DNA of 64,000 bases from JBBQVZ01 sp963695975 (GTDB lineage: Bacteria; Actinomycetota; UBA4738; HRBIN12): positions 310,001 to 374,000 of the forward strand of contig CAVOIB010000010.1 of NCBI GenBank assembly GCA_963695975.1, given 5' to 3'. The position numbers were made by a program, and so were the translations under genes. This document shows, one piece after another, positions 1 to 7,917 of the stretch. How positions within the stretch are numbered: the first letter of the stretch is position 1; every line of letters begins with the position of its first letter. The notes under the pieces are model-generated. The model searched no databases, had not been told where the DNA came from, and worked only from the letters and a program-made list of their open reading frames with translations.

Positions 1-2
1 TC

Positions 3-281
3 GCATCCGGTACCGCGGGTTCCCCCGGCGACTACATGGCGCGAGGCGAGGGCACCTGCCACGAACGCGGCCGGGCCACCCGCTGGGCGTACTTCGTTGC
101 GGCGCCCGGGTTCGGCCCGGTTCGCCGGGTCGGCATACCGCGATCGGGGCTCTACACGGTGGTCGCGGTCCTGCATGACGGCCACGCAGCTGAGCACGTG
201 TTGCAGCGCATGATCGATCAGACCCACTTCGGAGACGACGGGATCAGGGATTTCGTTCGGGCCGCCAGAACGCGAACGTGA
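3..281 (+). CDS. C-terminal part of an unknown protein (cut by window edge)
   Basis: The frame is open to the left edge and ends at a TGA at 279-281, so only the last ~92 codons are seen. An ATG at 36 exists, but the frame stays open upstream, so the real start is probably outside the window. The segment from about position 90 reads like a folded C-terminal domain (hydrophobic stretch GLYTVVAVLHDG, then an amphipathic helix). I do not recognise the family. It converges on gcvT with a 14-nt gap. Confidence 0.45.
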   Translation, partial: ASGTAGSPGDYMARGEGTCHERGRATRWAYFVAAPGFGPVRRVGIPRSGLYTVVAVLHDGHAAEHVLQRMIDQTHFGDDGIRDFVRAARTRT

Positions 282-295
282 ATACCGGGTGATCG

Positions 296-1414
296 CTAAC
301 GCGGACTCCGATCCACGAACGGCGGTCGCATCACCGTCGCGACCCCCCTGCGACCGCGCACATCGACCTCCACTTCTGCGCCGAGTTCGACGACGTCTCC
401 CGGCCAGACGTAGGCGAGCGCGATCCCCCTCTGAAGGAGCGGAGAGAAGGTGCCGCTGGTGACCTCTCCCACGAGTTGATCGCCGACGAAGACCGGGTAG
501 TGAGCCCGGGGGATGTGACGGCGCCCCTCCATGAGCAACCCTCGGAGCCGGCTCGGGAGCCCTTCCTCCCGCTGACGGAGCAGAGCCTCGCGTCCCCGAA
601 ACGCGCCCTTGTCGAACGACACGGCCCATCCGAGCCCGGCCTCCAGCGCGGTCGACGTCTCGAAGAGATCCTGGGCGTAGAGCGGGTACCCCATCTCGAG
701 CCGAAGGACGTCCCGGGCGGACAGACCGCACGGAGCGCCGCCGAACGGCGCCATGAACCGCATGAGTTCCCGCCACAGCTCCCGGGCGATGTCCTGGTAG
801 GTGAACAGCTCGAATCCGACCTCACCGGTGTACCCCGACCTGGTAACGATCACCGGACGCCGGCGGTACTCGGACTCGACACACTGCATGAACGCGAGAT
901 CGCCGGCATCGGGGAACAACTCCGTCATCACGTGGACAGAGTCCGGACCTTGCAGCGCAAGGAAGCACCAATCTTGGTGGTACATCAGATGGAGCGGCCC
1001 GTCTGCCTGCTCCTCCTCGAGCATGCGCAGGACGCGCGGCGCGTTCGCGGCGTTCGGCACGACGAAGAAGCGCTCTTCGTCGAGCCGGTAGACGATCAGA
1101 TCCTCGATCACCCCCCCACCTTCGTTAAGGACAAGGCTGTAGAGGGCCTCCCCCACCGCAGCCTTCGTGAGGTCGTTCGTCACCACGTGCTGGAGCATGC
1201 CTAGCGCCCCTGGCCCGGTGACGTCTACCTTGCCGAGGTGCGTGAGATCGAACAGGCCCACACGCTCGCGGACCGCACGGTGCTCGGCGAGCGCTCCCTC
1301 GTACTCGATCGGCATCAGCCAGCCCGCGAACGGGCCCAGCTTGGCTCCCAGTCGACGATGCTCGTCCTCGAGCGGCGTGCGCCTGAGCTCGGTATCGGCG
1401 TCCGCGTCGCCCAT
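296..1414 (-). CDS. gcvT: Aminomethyltransferase (glycine cleavage T protein)
   Basis: This is the T protein of the glycine cleavage system, a cytosolic enzyme that moves the aminomethyl carbon from lipoyl-H protein to tetrahydrofolate. The 372-residue length is normal for GcvT. Family landmarks are the N-terminal GPFAGW and LFDLTHLGK segments, the VTNDL motif, the RSGYTGEVGFE segment near the middle and the C-terminal barrel. I chose the ATG at 1414 rather than one 14 codons upstream, because homology begins only after it and a TACCAT hexamer lies just before it. It diverges from lpdA, whose product also serves this system. No gcvH or gcvP is in the window. Confidence 0.93.
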   Translation of the reverse strand: MGDADADTELRRTPLEDEHRRLGAKLGPFAGWLMPIEYEGALAEHRAVRERVGLFDLTHLGKVDVTGPGALGMLQHVVTNDLTKAAVGEALYSLVLNEGGGVIEDLIVYRLDEERFFVVPNAANAPRVLRMLEEEQADGPLHLMYHQDWCFLALQGPDSVHVMTELFPDAGDLAFMQCVESEYRRRPVIVTRSGYTGEVGFELFTYQDIARELWRELMRFMAPFGGAPCGLSARDVLRLEMGYPLYAQDLFETSTALEAGLGWAVSFDKGAFRGREALLRQREEGLPSRLRGLLMEGRRHIPRAHYPVFVGDQLVGEVTSGTFSPLLQRGIALAYVWPGDVVELGAEVEVDVRGRRGVATVMRPPFVDRSPR

Positions 1415-1421
1415 GCCGGGG

Positions 1422-1427
1422 ATGGTA
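1422..1427 (-). promoter_or_regulatory. Candidate -10 hexamer TACCAT of gcvT
   Basis: TACCAT on the minus strand lies at -13 to -8 relative to the chosen gcvT ATG, which would give a leaderless or nearly leaderless mRNA. The 86-bp gcvT-lpdA gap also contains TAGACT (1485-1490) on the plus strand for the divergent operon. Confidence 0.5.
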
Positions 1428-1500
1428 CGGCGAGATGCGGCGTGCTCGCTCGGCAACGTCGGCGGTCACCCGGGAGATGGACGGTAGACTTCCTGCTCGG

Positions 1501-2880
1501 ATGGCGGATGCGTACGACGTAGTCGTGATCGGTGCCGGGACCGGCGGATACTCCGCCGCCTTGCGCGCCGCACAACTCGGCATGAGCGTCGCGATCGTCG
1601 AGCGCCACGACCGGATCGGCGGCACCTGCCTCCTCCGGGGGTGCATCCCCACCAAGGCACTCCTGCAGTCGGCGGCGGTGATGGACACGGTGAATCGTGC
1701 AGCCGATTGGGGCATCAAGGCGTCGGGCGAACCCGACTGGTCGGCGGTGAAGGCGTTCGAGGACGCCATCGTGGACAAACTCGTGAAGGGCGTCACGGGG
1801 CTGATCAAGGCTCGTGGGATCGACGTCATCACCGGCGCCGCGCGCCTGCTCCCCGGGCCCGCCATCCAGGTGGAGGGACGCACGATCGCAGCGACCGATG
1901 TCATCCTCGCGACCGGCTCACGCCCCAAGCTGCTTCCCGGTATCGACCTGACCGACCGCATCATCACGAGCGACCAGGCGCTCTGGTACGACACGATCCC
2001 GTCGTCGGCGATCGTGATCGGCGCGGGCGCCGTCGGGCTCGAGTTCGCGTCGGTCTACCGGTCGTTCGGGGCAGAAGTCACGCTGATCGAGGCGCTCCCT
2101 CGTCTCGGGCCACTGGAGGACGAAGAGGTCTCGAAGGAGATCGCACGCGCTTTCCGCAAACGGGGCATCGTGAGCGCGGCCGGAGCGGTCGTTCAGACGG
2201 TCGCCGACCGGGGCGACCATGTCGCTGTGACGTACGAGGTGAAGGGGCAGGAGACGGCACAGGCCGAAGTGTGCCTGATCGCGGTCGGTCGCGGGCCCGT
2301 GACAGACGGGCTCGACGCGAAGAGCGCCGGCGTGGCCCTGGACGAGAAGGGGTTCGTGGAAGTGGACGGTCAGCTGCGAACGACCGCCCCCCATGTCTGG
2401 GCGGTCGGGGACGTTGCCGCGACTCCCCTCCAGCTCGCGCACGTGGCGTTCACCGAGGCGTACGCCGTTGCCGAGCGGATCGCCGGGATCGCCGTCCCGG
2501 ACATCGACTACGTCAACATCCCGCGGGTCACGTACTGCACGCCGGAGATCGCGAGCGTCGGCCAGACGGAGGCCCAGGCGGTAGAGCATGGGATCCCGAT
2601 CGTCACGGAGAAGCTCGACTTCCGGGCGATCGGGAAGGCGAATATCGTGGGCGGGAACGGGTTCGTCAAGCTCGTGTCGACCGCCGAGGGTGGACCGGTC
2701 CTCGGGATCCACATGATCGGACCGCACGTGACGGATCTCGTCGCCGAGGCCATGTTGATCACCAACTGGGAGGCGATCCCCGACGAGGTGGCTGCGCTGA
2801 TCCACCCCCATCCGACCCTGTCCGAAGCTATCGGCGAGGCGCACCTGGCGCTCGCCGGGAAGCCGCTCCACACCGCCTAG
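1501..2880 (+). CDS. lpdA: Dihydrolipoyl dehydrogenase (E3)
   Basis: FAD- and NAD-dependent flavoprotein disulfide reductase that reoxidises dihydrolipoamide in 2-oxoacid dehydrogenases and glycine cleavage. The 459 residues show the N-terminal FAD-binding GAGTGGY motif, the redox pair Cys43/Cys48 (GGTCLLRGC), a second dinucleotide fold (GAGAVGLEF), the FAD motif AVGDV and the C-terminal HPHPTLSE active-site base motif. The ATG at 1501 was chosen because the fold starts immediately; 22 extra upstream codons in frame are not conserved in style. It is the first gene of the lpdA-pdhA-pdhB-pdhC-lipB operon. Confidence 0.96.
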   Translation: MADAYDVVVIGAGTGGYSAALRAAQLGMSVAIVERHDRIGGTCLLRGCIPTKALLQSAAVMDTVNRAADWGIKASGEPDWSAVKAFEDAIVDKLVKGVTGLIKARGIDVITGAARLLPGPAIQVEGRTIAATDVILATGSRPKLLPGIDLTDRIITSDQALWYDTIPSSAIVIGAGAVGLEFASVYRSFGAEVTLIEALPRLGPLEDEEVSKEIARAFRKRGIVSAAGAVVQTVADRGDHVAVTYEVKGQETAQAEVCLIAVGRGPVTDGLDAKSAGVALDEKGFVEVDGQLRTTAPHVWAVGDVAATPLQLAHVAFTEAYAVAERIAGIAVPDIDYVNIPRVTYCTPEIASVGQTEAQAVEHGIPIVTEKLDFRAIGKANIVGGNGFVKLVSTAEGGPVLGIHMIGPHVTDLVAEAMLITNWEAIPDEVAALIHPHPTLSEAIGEAHLALAGKPLHTA

Positions 2881-2890
2881 GGGTAGCGTC

Positions 2891-3949
2891 GTGACCCAGG
2901 AGACCCAGACACGACCCGATCAGAAGGGTCATCGGCTGCCCGACGATCGGCTGCGGGAGATGCTCCGTCTCCTCAAACTCTGCCGCTATTTCGACGAACG
3001 GATGGAGGCGCTCTACCGGCAGGGGCGGCTCCCCGGGGCGATCTATTCGGGCAGGGGCCAGGAGGGCACGCACGTCGGTGTCGCGTTCGCACTCGATGAG
3101 CGCGACTCGCTGTTCCCGACACACCGTGATCTCTCTGCCCAGCTCACGAAGGGTCTCGACCTCAAGCGGGTGATGGCGCAGTTCTGGGGACGTATCGATG
3201 GCTACACGCGCGGGCGCGACGGGAACAGCCACATCGGCGACTGGGCGGGGAACAGAACGTTCACCGCGATCTCGCACCTGCCGATCGCGTACCCCGTTGC
3301 GTGCGGCGCGGCACTCGCGTACAAGCGTTCTGGTGACCGGCGGGTGGCCATGGCGATCTGCGGCGACGGCGCCACTTCGAACGGACGATGGCACGAGGCG
3401 CTCAACTGGTCGGCGATCCATCAACTCCCGGTGGTTTGGATCGTCAACAACAACCAGTTCGCGTACTCCACCCCGAACACGCTCGAGTTCCACGTGCCGA
3501 CGATCGCCGAACGAGGGTCCGCGTACGGCATCCCCGGCGTCCGGGTGGACGGCGGCAACGTGCTGGAGGTGTACGAGGCAGCATCGGATGCGGTCGAGCG
3601 AGCACGGGACGGTGGTGGCCCGTCGTTGATCGAATCGGTGTCACTCCGCTGGCGTGGGCACGCCGGCCACGACCCCGCCAAGTACATGCCGAACGAGTTG
3701 CTCGAGCGCTACATGGCCGAGAAGGATCCCGTGAAGAACTTCGAGGAATACCTCCTCGCCGAAGGAGTGCTCACCAAGGAAGACATCGCCGAGATCCAGG
3801 AGCAGGTGCAACGTGCGTTCGACGAGGGGTACGAGTACGCACAGGTCTCCCCGCTCCCCGAGCCCGGCGACGTGAAGAAAGGTCTTTGGGTCGAAGACGG
3901 CTATTGGACATCAGAGCCCGGCCGCGGGGGCGGGACGGGGGCCGGGTGA
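2891..3949 (+). CDS. pdhA: 2-oxoacid (probably pyruvate) dehydrogenase E1 alpha
   Basis: Thiamine-diphosphate-dependent decarboxylase subunit of a pyruvate-dehydrogenase-type complex. The 352 residues include FPTHRD near residue 76, and the ThDP/Mg motif GDGATSNGRWHEALN followed about 20 residues later by NNNQFAYS. It begins with GTG 10 nt after lpdA and its stop overlaps the pdhB start (TGATG). Its neighbours E1 beta, E2, E3 and lipoyl transferase point to pyruvate as substrate, but an acetoin or other 2-oxoacid cannot be excluded from sequence alone. The C-terminal tail is glycine-rich. Confidence 0.88.
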   Translation: MTQETQTRPDQKGHRLPDDRLREMLRLLKLCRYFDERMEALYRQGRLPGAIYSGRGQEGTHVGVAFALDERDSLFPTHRDLSAQLTKGLDLKRVMAQFWGRIDGYTRGRDGNSHIGDWAGNRTFTAISHLPIAYPVACGAALAYKRSGDRRVAMAICGDGATSNGRWHEALNWSAIHQLPVVWIVNNNQFAYSTPNTLEFHVPTIAERGSAYGIPGVRVDGGNVLEVYEAASDAVERARDGGGPSLIESVSLRWRGHAGHDPAKYMPNELLERYMAEKDPVKNFEEYLLAEGVLTKEDIAEIQEQVQRAFDEGYEYAQVSPLPEPGDVKKGLWVEDGYWTSEPGRGGGTGAG

Positions 3950-4995
3950 TGGCGACCGCGCAGGTCGAGGCGGGGGCGGCAGGCCACGGTGCCGAACCGC
4001 GCGGGAAGCGGAGTGCGGACGGCCAGGCGACGTACCTCGTGGCCATCGCGGAGGCCCTCTGGGAAGAGATGGAGCGCGACGATCGCGTCTACCTCCTGGG
4101 CGAGGACATCGGTGTGTACGGCGGCGCCTTCAAGGTCACCGAAGGCTTCATCGAGCACTTCGGCGCCGATCGCGTGATGGACACGCCGATCGCCGAGGAG
4201 ACGATCGTCGGCACCGCGATCGGTTCTGCGATGGAGGGGCTCCGGCCGGTGGCGGAGTTCCAGTACGCGGACTTCATGACGTCGGGGTTCGACGAGATCA
4301 CGACGACGCTCGCCCGCTATCACTACCGGAGCGGCGTGCCGCTCCCGGTCGTCCTGCGGGCGCCGTCGGGAGGCGGGGTCCGTGCGTCGAACTTCCACTC
4401 GACCAATCCCGAACCGTGGTTCGCGCACGAGCCCGGCCTGAAGGTCGTGTGCCCTGCGTTCCCGGCCGACGCGAAAGGACTGCTGAAGTCGGCGATCCGC
4501 GATGACAACCCGGTCGTCTACCTCGAACACAAGTGGATCTACCGACGGATCAAGGAGCACGTGACCGAGGACCCGGACTTCACGATCCCGCTCGGCGTCG
4601 CCGTCGTGAAGCGGGAAGGATCCGATGTGACGATCGTGTCGTACGGAGCGATGGTCCACCGCGCGCTCGAGGCTGCCGACAACCTTGCCGTCCGTGGCGT
4701 GGAGGCCGAGGTCGTGGACCTCCGTTCGATCGTTCCGCTCGACGAGGAGACGATCCTGCGCTCCATCGAGAAGACATCCCGGGCATTGGTTCTCTACGAG
4801 TCGTACCGATTCCTGGGAGTCGGCGCGGAGGTCGCGGCGATGATCGCCGAACGTGCCTTCGAACACCTGGATGCACCGGTGCTGCGTCTCGCGCCGCCGA
4901 ACGTTCCGGTGCCCTTCTCTCCGCCGCTCGAGGATGCGTTCCTTCCCCAGGTGTCCGATATCGAGGCGGCCGTCGACCGGCTGTCCACCTGGTGA
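3949..4995 (+). CDS. pdhB: 2-oxoacid (probably pyruvate) dehydrogenase E1 beta
   Basis: Beta subunit of the alpha2beta2 E1 component. The 348-residue frame starts at an ATG sharing one base with the pdhA stop. After a ~30-residue low-complexity head (alanine and glycine rich) the conserved domain begins (LLGEDIGVYGGAF, then DTPIAEETIVG and the EFQYADF segment) and ends in the transketolase C-terminal domain (VVDLRSIVPLDEETI). The head is longer than in most E1 beta proteins; a later start is possible, but no better-placed RBS is seen. Confidence 0.9.
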   Translation: MATAQVEAGAAGHGAEPRGKRSADGQATYLVAIAEALWEEMERDDRVYLLGEDIGVYGGAFKVTEGFIEHFGADRVMDTPIAEETIVGTAIGSAMEGLRPVAEFQYADFMTSGFDEITTTLARYHYRSGVPLPVVLRAPSGGGVRASNFHSTNPEPWFAHEPGLKVVCPAFPADAKGLLKSAIRDDNPVVYLEHKWIYRRIKEHVTEDPDFTIPLGVAVVKREGSDVTIVSYGAMVHRALEAADNLAVRGVEAEVVDLRSIVPLDEETILRSIEKTSRALVLYESYRFLGVGAEVAAMIAERAFEHLDAPVLRLAPPNVPVPFSPPLEDAFLPQVSDIEAAVDRLSTW

Positions 4996-5014
4996 ACGAA
5001 CGGGAGGCGATGAG

Positions 5015-6340
5015 GTGACATCGATCCGGATGCCGCAGCTCGGCGAGACGATCATCGAAGGCACGATCCTCAAGTGGCTCAAGCGGGAGGGAGATCCGAT
5101 CGAGGCTGACGAGCCGCTCTTCGAGATCTCGACGGACAAGGTCGATACGGAGGTACCGTCACCGGTTACGGGGGTGGTGACGAAGATCCTGGTGGCCGAG
5201 GGTGAAACGGTGGCGGTAGGGACCGTGCTCGCGGAGGTGGACTCGGGGGAGGGCGCTGGTGCTGCAGAAGCCGTTGGGGCGACGGCGCCGGCTGACCATC
5301 CCGCCGCGGCGGCAGCCTCCGCCGCACCCGACGTGGTCGGCGCCGCGCCTCCGGGGTCTACCTCTGCCCCCACCCCAACGGCTCCTGTTACCCCCATCGC
5401 CGCTTCGTTGCGGGATCGCGGACCTCGGTCGCAGATCCTTTCTCCGTTGGTAAGGAGGTTGGCCGAGGAGCACCAACTGGATCTGACGGCGATCGAGGGC
5501 ACCGGCACCGGGGGGCGGATCACGAAGAACGACGTGATGGCTGCCGTGGCGCGGGGGGGCGCGAGCGCCCTTCCGCCTATCGCTCCGGCAACTGCCACGC
5601 CTGCGCTTCAGGCCGTCCCGGCTCCTGCGGTTGCGGGGGCCGGCGAAGAGGTCGTGCCGATGTCACATATCCGTAAGGCGATCGCGTCCCACATGCTGGG
5701 GTCGCTGCAGACGACAGCGCGCGCCTGGAACATGGTCGAGGTCAACATGGAGAACATCTTCCGGATGCGGGAGCGATCGAAGGAGACGTTCGCCGCGAGC
5801 GAGGGGTTCAGTCTGACGTATACGCCGTTCGTGGCGCGGGCGGTGACGGATGCACTGCTCACCTACCCGATGGTGAATTCCGAGCTGCGTGGAGAGGAGA
5901 TCGTGGTCCGCCACTTCGTGAACGTTGGGATCGCGGTCTCGTACGACGAGGGCTTGATCGTGCCGGTCGTGAAAGGCGCCGACACGATGAACCTGGTGGG
6001 GATCGCGAGAGCCGTCAACGACCTCGCGACCCGCGCGCGTGCGAAGAAGCTCCAACCGGACGAGGTTCAAGGCGCCACGTTCTCGATCACGAACCCGGGA
6101 CCGTTCGGCTCGATCATGTCGGTACCGATCATCAACACTCCGAACACCGCGATCCTCGCGTTCGACGCGATCGAGAAACGCCCCGTCGTGATCGACGACG
6201 CTATCGCGATCCGTCACATGGTCTACATCTCGATGTCGTGGGACCACCGCGTGATCGACGGAGCGCTCGCCTCGCAGTTCCTCGCTCGGGTGAAGGAGAA
6301 CCTCGAGACCTGGGACTGGGTCGAGGATCTGGGCCCCTAG
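5015..6340 (+). CDS. pdhC: Dihydrolipoamide acyltransferase (E2)
   Basis: Core acyltransferase of the 2-oxoacid dehydrogenase complex. In order: one lipoyl domain at residues 1-76 with the lipoylated Lys42 in STDKVDTEV; an Ala/Pro linker; a peripheral E3/E1-binding domain at about 140-175; a second linker; and the catalytic CAT domain from about 215 with the active-site motif SWDHRVIDG. The start is GTG at 5015, chosen for the GGGAGG ribosome-binding site at 5002-5007. The stop TAG overlaps the lipB GTG by one base. With a single lipoyl domain it could also serve the separate bkdAB E1 pair. Confidence 0.93.
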   Translation: MTSIRMPQLGETIIEGTILKWLKREGDPIEADEPLFEISTDKVDTEVPSPVTGVVTKILVAEGETVAVGTVLAEVDSGEGAGAAEAVGATAPADHPAAAAASAAPDVVGAAPPGSTSAPTPTAPVTPIAASLRDRGPRSQILSPLVRRLAEEHQLDLTAIEGTGTGGRITKNDVMAAVARGGASALPPIAPATATPALQAVPAPAVAGAGEEVVPMSHIRKAIASHMLGSLQTTARAWNMVEVNMENIFRMRERSKETFAASEGFSLTYTPFVARAVTDALLTYPMVNSELRGEEIVVRHFVNVGIAVSYDEGLIVPVVKGADTMNLVGIARAVNDLATRARAKKLQPDEVQGATFSITNPGPFGSIMSVPIINTPNTAILAFDAIEKRPVVIDDAIAIRHMVYISMSWDHRVIDGALASQFLARVKENLETWDWVEDLGP

Positions 6341-7056
6341 TGCCTCGACCCGCCTGGTTGATCGAGCCGGAAGGGCTCGTCGGATACGGCGTCGCGAGCG
6401 ACGAGATGCACGCGCTCGCAGCGCGGCGGCTCGCCGGAGAGGTGCCGGATACGATCATCCTGCTCGAACACGCTCCGGTCTTCACCGCAGGTCGCCGAGC
6501 CAAGCCCGACGAGCTGCTGTGGTCGGCTGACGAAGTGGCTTCGAGGGGCGCCCAGGTTCATCGCGTGGACCGGGGTGGCTCCTTCACGTTCCACGGGCCG
6601 GGACAGCTGGTCTGCTATCCGATCCTCGATCTTGGCCCCACACCCGACGTGGCGACGCACCTCCGGCGCATTGAGGAGGCGGTCATCCGTGCCGCGGCGG
6701 ACCTCGGCGTGCCGCTCCACCGTCGCGAGGACGTGCAGACGGGCGTGTGGTCTGGCGATCGGAAGGTCTGCGCGATCGGGGTGCGGTTGTTGAGAGCGCG
6801 TGTGACGCTCCACGGGTTCGCCATCAACTGTGAAACCGACCTGACCTGGTTCGATGGGATCGTCGCCTGTGGGTTGCCGGATCACGGCGTCGGTTCCCTC
6901 ACCTCACAGGCCGGGCGCCCAGTGACGCTCGACGAGCTGCGACCGCTCGTAGAACAGCACGTCGCCGAGACGTTCGATCTCGAGCTTGAGCCGGCACCTG
7001 CCGTCGCCGTCGCCGCCTTCTCGGCGTCCCTTCGGGCATCTGCGACGAGCGCGTAG
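6340..7056 (+). CDS. lipB: Octanoyl-ACP:protein N-octanoyltransferase
   Basis: Transfers octanoate from acyl carrier protein to the lipoyl-domain lysine, the first step of endogenous lipoate synthesis; LipA then inserts the sulfurs. The 238 residues show the conserved DRGGSFTFHGPGQLV block (about 77-91), catalytic Lys142 in RKVCAIGVR, HGFAINC, and catalytic Cys177 in VACGLPDHG. Start is GTG at 6340, overlapping the E2 stop (TAGTG), so translation is probably coupled. The C-terminal ~20 residues are an Ala-rich tail. Confidence 0.94.
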   Translation: MPRPAWLIEPEGLVGYGVASDEMHALAARRLAGEVPDTIILLEHAPVFTAGRRAKPDELLWSADEVASRGAQVHRVDRGGSFTFHGPGQLVCYPILDLGPTPDVATHLRRIEEAVIRAAADLGVPLHRREDVQTGVWSGDRKVCAIGVRLLRARVTLHGFAINCETDLTWFDGIVACGLPDHGVGSLTSQAGRPVTLDELRPLVEQHVAETFDLELEPAPAVAVAAFSASLRASATSA

Positions 7057-7113
7057 TCGGAGCAGCGTACGGGTTCCAACGTCCATCAAAGGACGTCCCC
7101 GTCGCGGTCCGGT

Positions 7114-7917
7114 CTAGAAGAGCGAGCTCGACAGCTTGCGCCGGTACTCCGGCACGAGCGGGTCATCCTCCCCCAACACTGCGAACGAATCGCGCATCGC
7201 AGCCGCGCCCTCGTCACGATCGTCAGCGAGCGCGCCCAACATGGCGTCAAGAGCTTCGCGCCATCGACCGTTCGCCGCGAGGCGCTTCGCCGACGCCAGC
7301 GTTCCGTCCTCGTCGAGGGAACCCCACCCGCGAACCCGCACCATCGACAGCACGCGTTCCGCGTCGGCGTCGGGAGCGAAGCGGGCAACGAGCTCGCGAG
7401 CCGGCTCGAGTTCGTCGCGTTCAAGAAGGATACGCGCGAGCCCGATCGCAGCATCCTTGTTCTCGCGGTCCTTCTCGAGCGCGTCTCGATATCCCTGCTC
7501 GGCGCCTTCGAGGTCGCCCGAGGCCTCCTCGACCTGAGCCTCCTCTGCGGCGAGCTCTGAATCCGTCGGGAGCAGCTGGTCGATGAACGTGTTGACCTCC
7601 TGTTCGGGATAGGCGCCGATGAACATGCTCACTGGCTCGCCCGCGCTGAACGCGACGACGGTCGGGATCCCTTGGCTGCGAACCGCTTGCAGCAGTGCGT
7701 TCCCCACCTGATTCGCGTCGACGTCGAGCTTCGCCAACAGGAACGCACCCTCGCGCTCCTGGGCGACCTTCTCGAGGATCGGCCCGAGCGTCCGGCAGGG
7801 CCCACACCATGCCGCCCAGAGGTCGACGACCACGGGACGCTCCTTCGAGCCGTCGATCACGACCTGCTCGAACGTCTCGTCGGTGACCTCGACGACGTTG
7901 GGTGCCGCGACATTCAT
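7114..7917 (-). CDS. CnoX/YbbN-like thioredoxin with TPR tail
   Basis: Thioredoxin domain at residues 1-110 with an intact redox site C38-G-P-C41 (WAAWCGPC) and the cis-proline IPT loop, followed by a helical TPR-like C-terminal domain to residue 267. That architecture is that of CnoX/YbbN, a chaperone-redoxin that protects proteins under oxidative stress; E. coli CnoX lacks the CXXC, so this one may be redox-active. It is the last gene of the copper operon: its ATG overlaps the copA stop (ATGA). Copper stress is thiol-oxidising, so co-expression with copA is sensible, though that link is inference. Confidence 0.85.
   Translation of the reverse strand: MNVAAPNVVEVTDETFEQVVIDGSKERPVVVDLWAAWCGPCRTLGPILEKVAQEREGAFLLAKLDVDANQVGNALLQAVRSQGIPTVVAFSAGEPVSMFIGAYPEQEVNTFIDQLLPTDSELAAEEAQVEEASGDLEGAEQGYRDALEKDRENKDAAIGLARILLERDELEPARELVARFAPDADAERVLSMVRVRGWGSLDEDGTLASAKRLAANGRWREALDAMLGALADDRDEGAAAMRDSFAVLGEDDPLVPEYRRKLSSSLF

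Noticed and set aside
3901..5598. A long minus-strand frame across pdhB and pdhC
   Set aside because: Antisense shadow of two well-supported genes; it lacks domains.
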